From NCBI GenBank assembly GCA_025769875.1, contig JAGFNK010000105.1:62001-126000 (forward strand): a DNA stretch of 64,000 nt, given 5' to 3'. Positions 42,928 to 54,888 of the stretch are shown one piece after another. Source of the DNA: Russula earlei (lineage: Eukaryota > Basidiomycota > Agaricomycetes > Russulales > Russulaceae). How positions within the stretch are numbered: position 1 is the stretch's first letter; each line of letters opens with the position of its first letter. The translations under genes were made by a program, and so were the position numbers. A model generated the notes under the pieces. The model ran no database searches. It saw only the letters and a program-made list of their open reading frames with translations, and had not been told where the DNA came from.

Positions 42928-43407
42928 TGTTGAAAATAGACGCAGTGTGTGTGATTAGATAGCAGCAGATGATAAGATCGCAGGCAGATCTATCAAACAA
43001 TAGTTCAGTTTGGTTGACACAAAACTAATATAAATAATGTACCTATCAGACAATAGCTACAACATGTCGTCAGTACTGTGAGATAAGATATCATAGTGTA
43101 GATACTCACTTCAATTTGGTTGACACAAAACTGAAGTGATCTACGTACTTTGTGGCATTCTTAAGTACCTGAGACCACCACTGGATGCAGTACAGTTAAC
43201 TACCATCACGGATCACTAAGTAAGTCTGAGGATCAGTTGTAAGTAGCTACCGATTGTCCTAAATCACTCTATCAGTGTAACTAACGCGTGCTGCAGCATA
43301 TGAGCTGAGCCGGTGATGCCCGGTCTGGGTGATCCGACACATCAACGCATCTGAGTTGTGATCATATCACAACACACCTGAGACTCTGGGCAGTGCAGAT
43401 CTCAATA
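42928..43407 (+). mobile_element. solo LTR, TGTTGA family, copy 2
   Basis: 480 bp, TGTTGAAAATAG to GATCTCAATA (terminal CA mutated to TA), flanked by perfect GAAGG duplications (42923-42927 and 43408-43412). It shares the GAGCTGAGCCGGTGATGCC block with copy 1. Confidence 0.88.
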
Positions 43408-43412
43408 GAAGG

Positions 43413-44384
43413 AAGAGTGGGCAAAAGAGGGGAAAGAGGGGAAGAATGACAGCAAAAGAAAATGAACGCGATTAGTAAAAACGAAGAGGCCGTTGTCAAA
43501 AAAGGTTTGAAGTCAATGAGTTGCACATGTTGGCCTTTTTTACCTTGTGCCTTGCCATCACATATCTCAACATCCCATTGCATACTCACATAGACAAGCA
43601 AGCAGCATTTTTCACATGTGACCACTCTCACTTGCATGTTCCCCATGTGCTCTCTCCCCTCTCCTCTCCTTTGCACTGTATGGTGAGTTGCGGGCTTGGA
43701 CGTGGATTACGGTGGACTGGCCAATGCTGACCAAGCATTACCCACACCCACCGCGAGAGACAAGTCAACAAGTCAACAGCCAAACGCCCAACACGCACGC
43801 CCCACAACTCCCTCTCTCCAACATGTCACACATGCAAGCACACCACGCCCTCCGCCTCTCGCCTCTGATGCACACACTTGCTCCTCCACCTCCGATGTCG
43901 CTACCACCCATGCGCACCCATACACATACCCCCATGCTCACCCCCACATGCACGCACGCTCGCCCACACACCTGCCACTGCCTCATCAGGCAGAAGTCCC
44001 CAATGCTCAAGACCTGGCCGACCACCCCTTCATGGCATTTTGGCCAAGCTGACTAGTGCCCACTCGTTGCTACAGCCCCCTTTACTATACCCTTCCAAGC
44101 CTAGCTTCGTTACACCTGTCGCCTCAACGCCGCAATCACACATGTCCATACCCATTTATCTCAGAATATGTTCACCTCTCTTTAGCTACCCTCATTCTAG
44201 GATACCATTTAGTCTACCTCCAGTCCCAATGTACATAAAAACCAGCCTTCATCTCTAGGACGAAGGCAAGAAAAACAGTGTTATCAGGGGAGAAGGATAG
44301 GGGGAGAGTGGGTTGGGGAGGAGAGGAGAGGACAATATGCAGTGTAGCATGGCCACCATCAGTAAGGCTCGATAGTGCAATATA
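43413..44384. other. low-complexity region related to the hAT interior
   Basis: Positions 43690-44050 on the plus strand translate to His/Pro/Thr-rich frames that match the minus strand of 33350-33560 (THASxPRPPPLASDAHTCSS against the HANAS...FDTHSLSS order). The rest has short frames only. The family recurs in at least three places in the window. Confidence 0.5.
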
Positions 44385-44505
44385 ATTATAATAACCAATA
44401 GTCTCCATAGAGCAATGTAATGAACAATTGTCTCCATAGTGCAATGTAATAAACTGATTGTCTCCATAGTGCAATGTAGTAAACTGATCATCTCCATAGA
44501 CAACC
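44385..44505. repeat. minisatellite, about 31-bp unit, four copies
   Basis: The unit reads approximately ATTGTCTCCATAGTGCAATG followed by TAATAAACTG, with a few substitutions between copies. Units are directly adjacent without unique spacers, so this is not a CRISPR array. Confidence 0.85.
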
Positions 44506-45040
44506 ATAATTTCAGTCATCCTACATAGTGATATGTAGACTTGGTTTCATCTACTGTGCCTACATAAATATAGTTATAAACTACTGGAACTACATTGAGC
44601 AATATAGACTTACTATGATGCTATAGAGCACTACATAGTATGTTGTTGTGCTATGGTGTCTATGGTGTCTACAGAATTAAGCGGTGTCTACGGACTGGAC
44701 CGGTTTTTCCTGATGCTTGGCATTGCCAGGACAATCTATTGGTCCACCACATCCACAATCACCTTCATTTTATCTGTGTCCACATCCAAAATATCTCAGA
44801 GGGACAGCATGCAGATCCAAGAGGGCACTTATCACATATGGCTCAGCTACAGTGGAAGCGAGCACTTGGCTACATATTGGGAAGGCACTTTATCAGATTC
44901 TGCCAATGAGTGGCAAGCCACATGTCCAAGTGTGATTGACATCATGCAAAAATCAGTACCTGGGATCTCAATTGATCTTATAGATCTTACCAACTCGGTG
45001 TGCTGCACACAACTCAGTTTGAGATTTTGTGCATGTTTTA
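44506..45040 (+). other. region before Copia-C, unrecognised frame
   Basis: An open frame of 137 codons (44653-45066) contains YHIWLSYSGSEHLATYWEG but matches no family I know. Its first part lies in CTATGGTGTCTA repeats. It could be a decayed host or element exon. Confidence 0.3.
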
Positions 45041-45371
45041 GTTGCACAGGGGTTCACCCAAATTAAAAGGCATTGACTTCAATGAAATCTTCTCACCAGT
45101 AGCCAGGTCCAAGTTTTAGCAACTCCTGTTCAGCATTGGCTGCGCTACCAGATGGATAAGGAGATCCAAGGATGTCTTGTTGGCATTCACTATTGGCTCA
45201 CTGGGTGAAGAGATTAGCATTATTGGAGCAACCATAAGGCTTCATCACACTGGATGGACAAGAAAGCATTCTTTTTGGTCTTTCACAGGCCTCATGTACA
45301 TGGGACTTACAGTCTCATAGAGCTCTCAGCAGCTCATGTTCACATGTATGCATTCCCATGCAGGCATATAC

Positions 45372-46685
45372 TGTTACAACATTTTCCTTTCTTGTTTACT
45401 TCCTACTTATGTGCTATGGACTGCATACTCTTGTACATCCCTTACTTACTGGTCTTGTGATCTCCTCTGCTTTATCCTGTGATCCATACATGTCCAGGTA
45501 ACACTGGATTGATGTTACTTTCCCTTTGTTTGGTTCTCTTTCTTTTTATATTCCCTTATTAGTTTTAACTGTGCAATGCTGCACACTTACTTGGTTCTGA
45601 CTCACTTGTGGCCTCATTTCTGTGACTTCTACTTATTATGACTCCTACTATACTAGTAGCACAGTCAAAGCACAGCTATTGCTGTGCTTCTCCTGTATAT
45701 ATAAGCCCAGTACTTCAAGACTAAGGCCCCTTTTACCAACTGAGAATTCTTGAATCTTGAACTTGAACTTGGATTTCAGGATTTTCTGGGAGTGACAGGA
45801 ATGACAGGTGTGATGTAAGTGACATAATAAACTAATATGAGTCCATTTCAAATATGAGTTATTTTCCAGTGTGATTTGCTGGGTTTACATGTGATATGTA
45901 AAATATTTTTTCTAACCCTTCCCCTTTGTGCAAATTTTGTATGTGCAGCTCTGGTGAAAATGGGGCTGCAAGCACCCAGATGTTGAGCTTGAGTTGGACT
46001 ACTCGACTCCGGGTTTGATGCTGACACATCATGTGTAACCCCAAATATGTGAATATGCAAATGACAACAAAAAAAAATGCATATTAATTTATTATATACA
46101 TCATATCACTTACATCACTCCTGTCACTCCTGTCACTCCCAGAAAATCCCGAAATCCAAGTTCAAGTTCAAGATTCAAGAATTCTTGGTTGGTAAAAGGG
46201 GCCTAAAGCCCTAAGCTTGGTCTCTTGTAGAATCCAACCTATCTTCTCAAAGCACCTCTGCTCTTAATCCTCAAACCACATCCACATCTCCATCTCATCA
46301 ACTCTCAACACACACCATCTACCTTCTACTCTACCTATCCCTTCCTTCCCTAGGAGTCTCTCCTTGCTCTACTGAGAACAGCTCTCCTCCCTTAAGACCT
46401 ACGTTCCTCTTCTCTCTTTGCATTGTGCAAGGCAACCTTTAACACATGCATGCATATAGCTTGTGGGAAACCCCCCCTCAACTATCACATACCACTTACC
46501 CCAGCTTCTTGATGGACTGAGTCATACTAGGAAGGGTCTATTGGCCATAACCTGTTTAGCATAAAACTCTATCAACTGCTGCAGGGAAGCTCTTTGAGCA
46601 ACTTGAATTGTCTCATTCTTCAAACTCATCTCTTTAACAAACCTGTCTTCAGGCTTGAGAACTGACACAGCTAGTCACTGTGACA
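45372..46685 (+). mobile_element. solo LTR, TGTTAC family, copy 1, carrying a MITE
   Basis: TGTTACAACATT to GTCACTGTGACA with perfect TATAC duplications (45367-45371 and 46686-46690). It matches 48143-49152 over its length apart from a 479-bp MITE with its TAA duplication. It has a TGTATATATAAGC box near 45695. Net LTR length is about 830 bp. Confidence 0.92.
45725..46203. mobile_element. Harbinger-type MITE inside the LTR
   Basis: 479 bp flanked by TAA (45722-45724 and 46204-46206). Terminal inverted repeats of over 100 bp start GGCCCCTTTTACCAAC and continue GAATTCTTGAATCTTGAAC, the same family as the outer Harbinger at 7362-14200. It has no coding capacity, so it would depend on a Harbinger transposase such as those encoded in this window or relatives. 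Confidence 0.92.
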
Positions 46686-48142
46686 TATACATCAACTTTA
46701 CATGCACACATTCTCATGCAGGCATATGTCATTGCCAAGACATGGGGGGATCAATTATCATTTCATTATCCACTGTGTCAATGACATTATTATCTTTTCA
46801 ACACTCACATCTACAGGCACACATTTCATCTTTGTCTATGCACTACAAGTTGACAGATCTAGGCAAGATTGTGTCCTACCTTGGGATCCATGTTACATGT
46901 GATCACTCAGCTAACACACTAGACATTGGTCAATCAAGGTACATGTTGGAGGTCATCAATTGCCTTGGGATGGCAGACTCCATTCCACTTCCACACTCTG
47001 CTCCATTGCAATGTGGAAGTCTGTTTGATCAAGCACTCCTGGAGAAGCAATGCCTATGAAGACTAGGCAATATCAGCACTTTATTGGCAATCTCCTCTAT
47101 GTGCAGATCTGGACAGGTTTATACACTTCTTTGCAGTCTCTCAACTCTACATTCACATGTGTTCACACACTTTCCCTTACAGTCTCTCAACTGCATGTTC
47201 ACCTTTCCTTTGGAGTCTCTCAACTCAGAGTCTATTGACTTGCCCACTTTTCATTCATTTGCAGTCCTATCCTATCAGGACATCTATGCACTGTTGGTCC
47301 ACTTTGTCACACACCAACATGTGACAGTTGACATCTTTTCACAAAAAGTGTCACACTCCAGAAAAGGCAAGTGCACCACCACCTTGGCTCCTCAATGCAA
47401 TTCCCATAAACCCCACAATTGTTTTTGAACACAGAATAATAATAACACACACAATCTTAACTTTCATAATTGTGGTTTTAGGAGCTATGTACAACAAAAT
47501 AAATATTATTTAAACTAATCTAAGGGCTTGATTGTGATGCTGAGAAGGCCAGTGCTGCCACACTTGGGCTGGGTGGCATGAAGGTGCTTGTGGGCAATGA
47601 TGAGGGGAGGGCATACACTGCCACTGGGCCAAGGGAGGGAGCAGTTGCAGGGATGCACATGCCTGAGAACACACAGCTTGGGCCCTGCACATTGGCCACA
47701 ATGGAGAGGGCATCAGATTTGGTGCACTTACCCAAGCATTCCCTCCCCCCCAGCATATGGGTCACTGTGAACATGACAGTGCTTTCCCTTGGCAGTGCCA
47801 ATACTCCTCTCCATCAACCCACACTTGTCAGGGAGGCACTTCCACTTTGGGGCCCATTTGATTCTCATATGGTTGGTGGTCTCTGTCCAAGTGTTTTGAT
47901 TTGGCATGATCGTGGCCTTATCAGGTAAAGCACTCTGACACTGAGTAGATGTGATCACAGTGGATAGGCTATACTTTGCTGACTGGTAGGCTTCGACAAT
48001 GGCTGGGGTTGCCATTGCTGGTTCCATCAACCAATTGATAAGCAACTGTGATAGGCAACTGATATCTTTTGTGAGTGTCTGAATGGATTCCTCTGGTCTA
48101 GGAATGCCAGTGCATGCATGGGTAATTGAGGACTGTGCTATG

Positions 48143-49152
48143 TGTTACAAGATTTTCCTTTTACGTTTACTTCTTACCTTTTACTATGGACTGCTTGCCT
48201 TTGTATGTCCCTTTACTTACTGGTCTCATGATCTCTTATGTCTTGTGATCCCTTCTGTGTTATCATGTGATCCATACATGTCCAGGTAACACTGGATTGC
48301 TGTTACTTTCCCTTTGTTTGGTTCTCTTTCCTTTTCATACTTACTGCACAGTTTCGACTGTGCAATGCTGTGCACTTACTGTGCAGCACAGTTACTTGGT
48401 TATGACTCATTCTTGGCCTCATCCTTATGACTCCTACTTACTATGACTCCTACTATACTAGTAGCACAGTCAAAGTGCAGCTATTGCTGCACTTCTCTTG
48501 TATATATAAGCTCAGTACTTTGTGACCAAAGCCCTAAGCTTGGTCTCTTGTAGAATCCAACCTACTCTTGTCCAACATATTCACCTGCAACCCACCTCAC
48601 TCCTAATCCTCAAACCACATCCACCTCTCCATTTCATCAACTCTTCACACACACACACCATCCACCATCTACTCTCTCCCTATCCCTTCCTCCCCTAAGA
48701 GTCTCTCTTCACTCTACTGAGAAGAGCTCTCCTCCTTAAAGACCTACCTTCCTCTTCTTTCTGCATGTTCAAGGTCTATGACAGACTTGAATGCATATAG
48801 CTAGTGGAACTGGCCCTAGTCTATCCCATTACAAACTTACCATAGCTTCTCAATGGACCAAGTCGTACTAGGAAGGGTCTATTGGCCATCAGGAAAACTA
48901 TATCCTACTAGAAACACCTAGAACGGACTAGAGTGTACTGGAAATGACCTAATATAGTATTTCTAGTCACTTCTAGTCACTTCTAGTAGTGACAGTTTTG
49001 CTGCAGTGGCCATAACCTGTTGAGCATAAAACACTTCGACTGCTGCAGGGATCTTTACTCTTTACAATGGGAACCAGCCCATTCACTTGAACACACTTCT
49101 ACTATCGATTTGACTTCAGGCTTGAGAACTGACATGGCTAGTTACCATGACA
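48143..49152 (+). mobile_element. solo LTR, TGTTAC family, copy 2, carrying a small hAT MITE
   Basis: TGTTACAAGATT to GTTACCATGACA, with perfect CTATG duplications (48138-48142 and 49153-49157). It interrupts the MULE gene near its 3' coding end. It contains the 117-bp element at 48890-49006. Net LTR length is about 886 bp. Confidence 0.92.
48890..49006. mobile_element. 117-bp hAT-like MITE
   Basis: Absent from the sister LTR at 45372-46685, so insertion is directly visible. Imperfect inverted ends CAGGAAAACT and AGTTTTGCTGCAG share a CTACTAGAA block, and TGGCCAT duplications (48883-48889 and 49007-49013) flank it. The interior repeats ACTTCTAGTC. A duplication of 7-8 bp and CAG-type ends point to hAT. 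Confidence 0.78.
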
Positions 49153-49437
49153 CTATGAGGCACTTAGGCTTATCCTCTGGGAATGCGGTGGGGAAATGGT
49201 GTTGGATAGCGGCTATGTGCTTGCAAACTGTATCCTTGGGAAGTTGGGGCAATCACATATCAATTTACCTAGATTGACAACAAAGAATTTACCCTGTTGA
49301 GAAGCTGACACAACATGGAGGCAGCTGTCATCAAATTTCTCAATTGAATCTTGGGAAATGCTATTGGCCATTTCCAGGATTTCATGCCACTGTTTCTCAG
49401 CCAGATCAGGGCCCACCAGCCCAACAGCTTGTCATGT

Positions 49438-49979
49438 TGTTAAGATCGGATTGATCTTATCCCTGACTCTTAGTGAAAGAGTTGCTTGATATAGTTCAAG
49501 CACTTTTGATCCCTTTGATATTATCTCAGGAAGAATAAGTGTAAGAGAAGAGAGGGGCCTCTTTCACTTAGAGTTCTTCAATAGACTGTATAGAATAGTT
49601 GACAAGATAGTTGTTTCTTGTTTGAGAGAGTAAGTCGAGCGTAAGGCTTGACTTCTTGGTACTACAGACTATTTATACGATATCTCAACAACTACTGATC
49701 CGATTTGTACGAAACTTGGGGTGCACATAGCTGATAACCAGTAGTATCCAAATACATAGAGCGCAATTCAAGAATGTCATGAATGACTCACATGTGAGTC
49801 ATTCTTTCCTAGTATCTGTCATCAACCAGTAAGGAGTGAGTAAGCTATTACCGATCAATCAGTAAGCGGATCAATAAGTGATCACTAAGCCAGATGAATA
49901 AGCACATATGAGTAAACAGAAATGAGTCACCAGAGCATAGGTAAGCAGATGAGAATGAGGAGACACAAGAATCCTAACA
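49438..49979 (-). mobile_element. solo LTR, TGTTAGGATT family, copy 1
   Basis: 542 bp, plus strand TGTTAAGATCGG to ATCCTAACA, with perfect CATGT duplications (49433-49437 and 49980-49984). It matches 53761-54290 in the opposite orientation. It interrupts the MULE gene between MEPHYQNEST and DLAEKQWHEIL. Confidence 0.93.
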
Positions 49980-51720
49980 CATGTGCTCTCATTTTGGTAA
50001 TGAGGCTCCATACTATTCACTAGTGTGTGAATAATATGGTTGATCCTCTGATTCCACTTCCTGTCAAGCCAATGCATTTTTAATACATGATGATATCTAA
50101 ATTAAATTAGTAATTAGATCTGTCCATGTGAAATTGATAACATACACTTCAAGTAACATATTGGTGTCTCACTCTGCAAAAATTGTCCTGCTTTTTTGGA
50201 CAACTTTGGACCACAAATGTGGCCATATCCTCTGTATTCACCCAAGCTTTAACCTTGTCCCACAGTGCTTGAAACTTGGTGGTAATGATGTGCAATCTCA
50301 TCACATGGAGGACATGCCATGTGCAGAGGTACACTTGGCTCCATGGGTACACATCCCAAAGCACTGCAATTTGTGCCTTATCGTGATCTGTCATGATTAC
50401 CAAGGGGCAGACAGCAGGACTCACTTCCTTTACCCAGTTTACAAAAAAAGAAATGGTTTCCATGTTGCCATTTGAAGTGAGCATCCAGGCAACAGGAATG
50501 TCCATTAGGGAGTATGAGTGCTTGGCACCAAGAACCCAGATTCATTGTTACACACCATGCCCCCAATGGTCCCTAGTGATGATCATAAATAGAAGCAGGT
50601 CAACATATTGGGTTGTATTATGTGTTGTGTCAATACCAATAAATGAGTGGCCAAGGCACCAGAACACATCCCATTGAAACTTGGTTTGGATGCAAAGGAC
50701 AAAGCACCCTTTATGCAGCTTTGAAGCCTGGGGTGGTTCATCAAGCTTATCTTGATAAAAGACTGATATATTATTTTCAGCTCTGAGTCTTTTAACCCAC
50801 AGCCTTACAGAGATGGCATCTTCTTCATGCAATTGGATGCCCTCTTCGTCTATGTGCTGGGCCAATTTCCAGATATCCATGGGGCTAATGAATTTGTCAC
50901 AAGAATCGTCCAGTGCAGCCTCTTGAATGCACTACACCTGCAGATACACTTTCAGAATTCTGGCACAACAAAAACTAGATCAATTACATACAATTTTCTC
51001 TAATGTCCACCTTAGCTGCTAACATGGATGCAATTTGATCCCACACTCCATGCAATAGCCAAGTATACTTGACATTGGCTGATCCAATTTAATGATCATG
51101 CTCTGTGATATAGCAACCAAGGACTGCTGGTGTGTCCAGATACAATTTGATGGCGATCTGGCATTGGCATCCCATTTTCTTAGATTCAATCTTGCATTTC
51201 CCTCAGGTTTCTTTTTTACATATTTTGATTCCCCTCTGGACATCCAGCACAAACAAACATAGATGCACCGCTCAGACCAGAGCAGCCCTTTGTTGGTTTG
51301 GGTCAAGGACATGACAAATTGAATAGTGTGTGCCTCTTCCTCTTGCTGATGCCACACATCAAACTCAGCTAGACTACCCCATTGATTAGGATAGTCACCC
51401 TTTTCTTGGTTGTGAGTGAAGCTGCCCCACTTCCTAGAGGTGGCAGGAGTCTCCATACTATCAGGAGGGGCATTCTGGGTGTTCTGGGATAAAGCAGCAT
51501 GTGCCATTTGGTTGAGATTCATGTTGAGATCCATAACATAGCAGGTGGGGCCTGCAGGACAGTCAGTGCAATCATCATCTTGGGAATTGCAGCAGGAATG
51601 TGTGATGTAGTGATTGGGATGACAGGAACTGGAAAGGTTACACCCCTCCCCACTGTTTGTCCCATTCTCCCACAATTTCGACCACCACAATTTTGTTATC
51701 AAGTCATTTATTCTTATCAT

Positions 51721-51904
51721 TAAATAATTATATTAGTTTTCTGGATTGTAACAATGTTCAAACACCAATCTGCTGATAAAGTCTGATAGTCTGGATTTGG
51801 GTGTCACATTTTTGTGAAATTCCAAAGCCTACATGTGACTCCAGTCTTTTGTTGCTGGATCAGATCTCATCTCACATCTACTGACTGTCTCAATCACAGG
51901 GGGG
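51721..51904. other. upstream flank of the MULE gene
   Basis: No ORF. It may hold the MULE right terminal repeat (GGTGTCACATTTTTGTGAAA near 51800), similar but not identical to the complement of 47335-47360. Confidence 0.35.
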
Positions 51905-52319
51905 TGTTGAGATTACCACTGCTTTAGGCAGTCTGATGCAATCACAGCCCAGTCACATTAACACATCAGCTCCCACAGACCAGGCACTCCCAGCTCATGC
52001 ACATCATTCATGTGTCAGATCAGCCTGGACTGGCTCAGCTCAGATGCTGCAGCCTGCATTTGTTATAATGATAAGTTAATTGATGATAATTGGTAGCTAC
52101 TAACAACCAATCCTTGTTGATACAAGTTGGTAGTTATGATTACTTTGCTTAGAGATGCTCTCATGTATCTAAGAGGCTCACAATTAGCTAGATTGCTTCA
52201 GTTTTGTCTTACACAAACTGAAATAAGTATTCACTGTATCTCATCTTATCTGTTGCATCTAATCACACATTGTAGATATCTTATTGTTATCCATAACCTC
52301 ACTGTGCATATTTTCAACA
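51905..52319 (-). mobile_element. LTR of the TGTTGA family, copy 3
   Basis: 415 bp, TGTTGAGATTACC to TTTTCAACA, in opposite orientation to copies 1 and 2. It shares their middle block (GTAGCTACCAATTATCATCAATTAACTT region). Flanks GGGGG and TTGTG do not match, so the duplication is lost or one end is misjudged. Confidence 0.72.
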
Positions 52320-52576
52320 TTGTGTTACAGAGTGGTTTGGGGTCTGGAGGTTGCCAGATGCCTGAACTATGGACTGCATTGTTTGCATCATGCATGCATC
52401 AGATCTTGATCATTTTATGTTCCTTGATATTGCATTTGGAACATGTTGATCATATCTTTCTGAAGATGTATTGAAGAAGCGATGAATTGCATTGCTTCTG
52501 TTCCAGATGTGTCTGTACTGGGGTGTATGTCAATTTCCTGATTGAGGAAGTACTTATTACTTCCTTTGACACCAAG

Positions 52577-53540
52577 TGTCATGAACCATTCTCCAGAGAG
52601 GGCCCTTGAAGGACCCTTCCTTATGAGAGGAAACCCAGTCCCTATGGTGTCACCCTGTTCACATGGACAAAGGGGTGAGTAGAGGTTGTCCACAATATCG
52701 CGCGCACATTGTCACATGAGCAATTCTCAGCACAATCAACATACAGCAAGCCCCACTTAATGGCAACCCTTTTAGCAATAAAGGACAGTATTATAGCCTC
52801 CCTAAGGACCCTTTAGGACGACTCTAAGTGCCCTACAATAGGCACTAACACAATACTAAGGACCCTACAACGCATTATTAGACTAACTCTAATAACTATA
52901 GAACGAACTATAAAGCAATACTAAGGACCTTAATAGAAGTATTAGGGTCGACTCTAAGGACCCTAATAGAACTATATAAGGGGCCTTATGGACAACTCTA
53001 TTCCTTGAACCAAACTACAAGTCTCCAAATGACCGGCCCTAAACTAACTAACAGTAAATGAATCAGGTGTTTTGCACGTGTACTAAAGCAGTGAACACGT
53101 GGATAATAGGGGCTCTTACTCATCAAAAGAAGCCCTCTTACTCAGCAGCTTACTGAGCATGACTGAGCATGCTCAGTAAGCATACTCCAACTTCTTACTC
53201 ATCCATCTATTGTGCTTGATAACAAGATTATGACTTGTTCCCTATTTAGTAGTTCTCTTGTAGTATATAAGCGCTCAATAAAGTAATGGACAGTCTTCAG
53301 ACTGTCCATTTGTTTATGGCACTCTCTATCCCTGGGATACTCCTTTAAGGACCATCCCCTTGTGACCATCCTGGCCTCTTCCCTGCATACCTGCTCGACT
53401 CTACCAGTAACTATACCTCTTTGGTATTTGCTACTGCTTTGGACTCTACTTCTTGCCCATGCCATCTTGGATGTCTATCAGCTTGTCTTTGAGCTTACCC
53501 CTCGCTCTTGAACTGGATAGTTCAACAGTGAGTCTTGACA
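52577..53540 (+). mobile_element. solo LTR, 963-bp family, copy 2
   Basis: 964 bp, TGTCATGAACC to GAGTCTTGACA, flanked by perfect CCAAG duplications (52572-52576 and 53541-53545). It is the full-length counterpart of 14671-15632 in the other orientation. Confidence 0.95.
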
Positions 53541-53760
53541 CCAAGTTGTTTACTATGGAAGCACTTATTGCTTCCAGCATTGAGATCATTTACAATGAAA
53601 GCAACTATTGTTTTCAGAAGCTATCCTCACTACTTACAGTAGCAAGAACCTTATCCCTGAGGGCTATATAAAGCCCCCAGTTCATAGCAGTAGAGCCTTA
53701 AGCTTGACTTAGTTTGCCAATCCTAAACAGTTGACTTCTACCCTGTCTGCAGAGCCCCTC

Positions 53761-54290
53761 TGTTAGGATTCTTGCATTCTCATCTGCTTACCTATGCTTT
53801 GGTGACTCATCTCTGCTTACTCATCTGTGCTTACTCCTGCTTAGTGATTGCTTAGTGATTTGCTTAGTGGTTGGCTTATTGATTGATTACTCACCACTTA
53901 CTGTTTGATGACAGATACTAGGAAAGGATGACTCATGCATGAGTCATATCTGATACTTTCAAATTGTGCTCTACATTTTTGGATACTACTGGTTTTTAGC
54001 TACATGCACCCTGAGTTTTGTACCAATCAGATCAGCTGTTGTCGAGATATCATATAAATACTCTATTGTACCAGGAAGTTGAGCCTTATGCTTGACTTAC
54101 TCTTTTACAAGAAAATAATGTCAACACTCTAACCAAACTATTGTGATTACTCTAAGTGAAAGAGGCCCCTCTCTTCTCTTAAAATCTATTCTTCCTGAGA
54201 TAATATCAAAGGATTTGAAGTTTAGTGCTTGAACTATATCAAGCAACTCTTTCACTAAGAGTCGGTAATAAGATCAGTCAGATCTTAACA
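53761..54290 (+). mobile_element. solo LTR, TGTTAGGATT family, copy 2
   Basis: 530 bp, TGTTAGGATTCTTG to GATCTTAACA, with perfect CCCTC duplications (53756-53760 and 54291-54295). Its first third repeats short GCTTACT/GCTTAGTGATT motifs. Confidence 0.95.
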
Positions 54291-54405
54291 CCCTCTCATC
54301 TTATTGACATACTTTTGAAGGACTTAGTACTCCTTCCCTTGTATTGCTTGCTTGACTCAAGCATATCTGCATTGGTAGGACATGCTACAGACATGACCAT
54401 TGAAC

Positions 54406-54888
54406 TTATTTAAGGCCCTTTGGAGCCTTAACACATTGCCACCTTGTCCATGAGCAATGGAGCTCCCTGTGCATTTTTCTCAATCTCTGCAGAGGCATTA
54501 GAGAATATTTTGCACACAGACTCAATGTCTGCCTTGATTTGTTCTGTGTTGATGGATAGTCAGCAATGCCATGGATAGTCAGAAATACCAAAAAGGAATA
54601 GTTCTGGATGCACAGACCAAGCTCAAGTGCTGCCATCTGCATTTCTTTCTGTTGGGTCTTCACTTTCACTGCTTGTTTCTGAAGTGTGGCCTTTTGCTTC
54701 TGGATGTTTGCCTGAGAAGAGAACCCATTAAGTGAATGGGTTACATTCCAGAGAGGAGGTAATACCTTCAGCTTGTCCATTTTCCCTTCCTTGTTATTCT
54801 TGAATTTGTCCATGTTCTTTTCAAGCTTCTTGATCTCTGCCTTGGCTGTGACCTGTTTTGCCTGTGCAGTCCTCACTGTAGCCTCCAA
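54406..54888 (-). pseudogene. SMC2-like coiled-coil relic
   Basis: The minus strand reads KAEIKKLEKNMDKFKNNKEG then, across a probable 54-bp intron (about 54714-54767), NIQKQKATLQKQAVKVKTQQ and KEMQMAALEL. This order (FKNNKEGK ... LQKxxVxVKTQQKEMQxAxLELE) recalls the first coiled coil of condensin subunit SMC2. A further frame downstream gives ADIESVCKIFSNASAEIEKN before a stop. Only about 130 codons are present, without the ATPase heads or hinge, so this is a fragment. The assignment is from memory of the motif and should be treated as likely, not certain. Confidence 0.5.

Larger units (their letters stand above)
45041..47425 (+). pseudogene. Copia-C pol fragments, highly degraded
   Basis: Three plus-strand pieces in Copia order: KLKGIDFNEIFSPVAR (about 45060-45110, RT entry), MHYKLTDLGKIVSYLGIHVT with QSRYMLEVINCLGMAD (46840-46985, RT palm end), RQYQHFIGNLLYVQIWTG (about 47060-47115) and HFVTHQHVTVDIF (about 47300-47340, RNase H end). 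A solo LTR (45372-46685) lies between the first and second. Many stops; inactive. Confidence 0.75.
47520..51720 (-). pseudogene. Mutator-like (MULE) transposase gene, disrupted
   Basis: Minus-strand pieces in order: N-terminal region (51720-51019) with YVKKKPEGNA and a zinc-finger-like start, a catalytic block at 50880-50548 (GHSFIGIDTTHNTTQY, first Asp), 50505-50149 (PVAWMLTSNGNMETISFFVN, VIMTDHDKAQIAVL second Asp, WHVLHVMRLH), then MHWLDRKWNQRI (50077), and a SWIM zinc finger at 49260-49180 (ICDCPNF then CKHIAA after a one-base shift). The C-terminal tail (48045-47520) has DPYAGGE. Solo LTRs at 49438-49979 and 48143-49152 interrupt it, and frameshifts occur near 49230, 47790 and 50550. Possible terminal inverted repeats with TTTCACAAAAA and GTGACAC motifs near 47335 and 51805 are only suggestive. 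Confidence 0.8.
52320..54405 (+). repeat. LTR-like host sequence carrying two solo LTRs
   Basis: After removing the LTRs at 52577-53540 and 53761-54290 the remainder (52320-52576, 53546-53760, 54296-54405) is continuous. It contains GGGCTATATAAAGCCC (TATA box, about 53661) followed by GAGCCTTAAGCTTGACTTAG, resembling an LTR promoter. No coding sequence is recognised and its own ends are not defined. Confidence 0.5.

Noticed and set aside
44385..44505. Regular repeats suggestive of a CRISPR-like array
   Set aside because: Units of about 31 bp are joined directly with no unique spacers, and the context is a fungal nuclear genome; it is a minisatellite.
47335..51830. MULE terminal inverted repeats (TTTCACAAAAA with GTGACAC)
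   Set aside because: The match is short, AT-rich and lacks a 9-bp duplication; mentioned as suggestive only.
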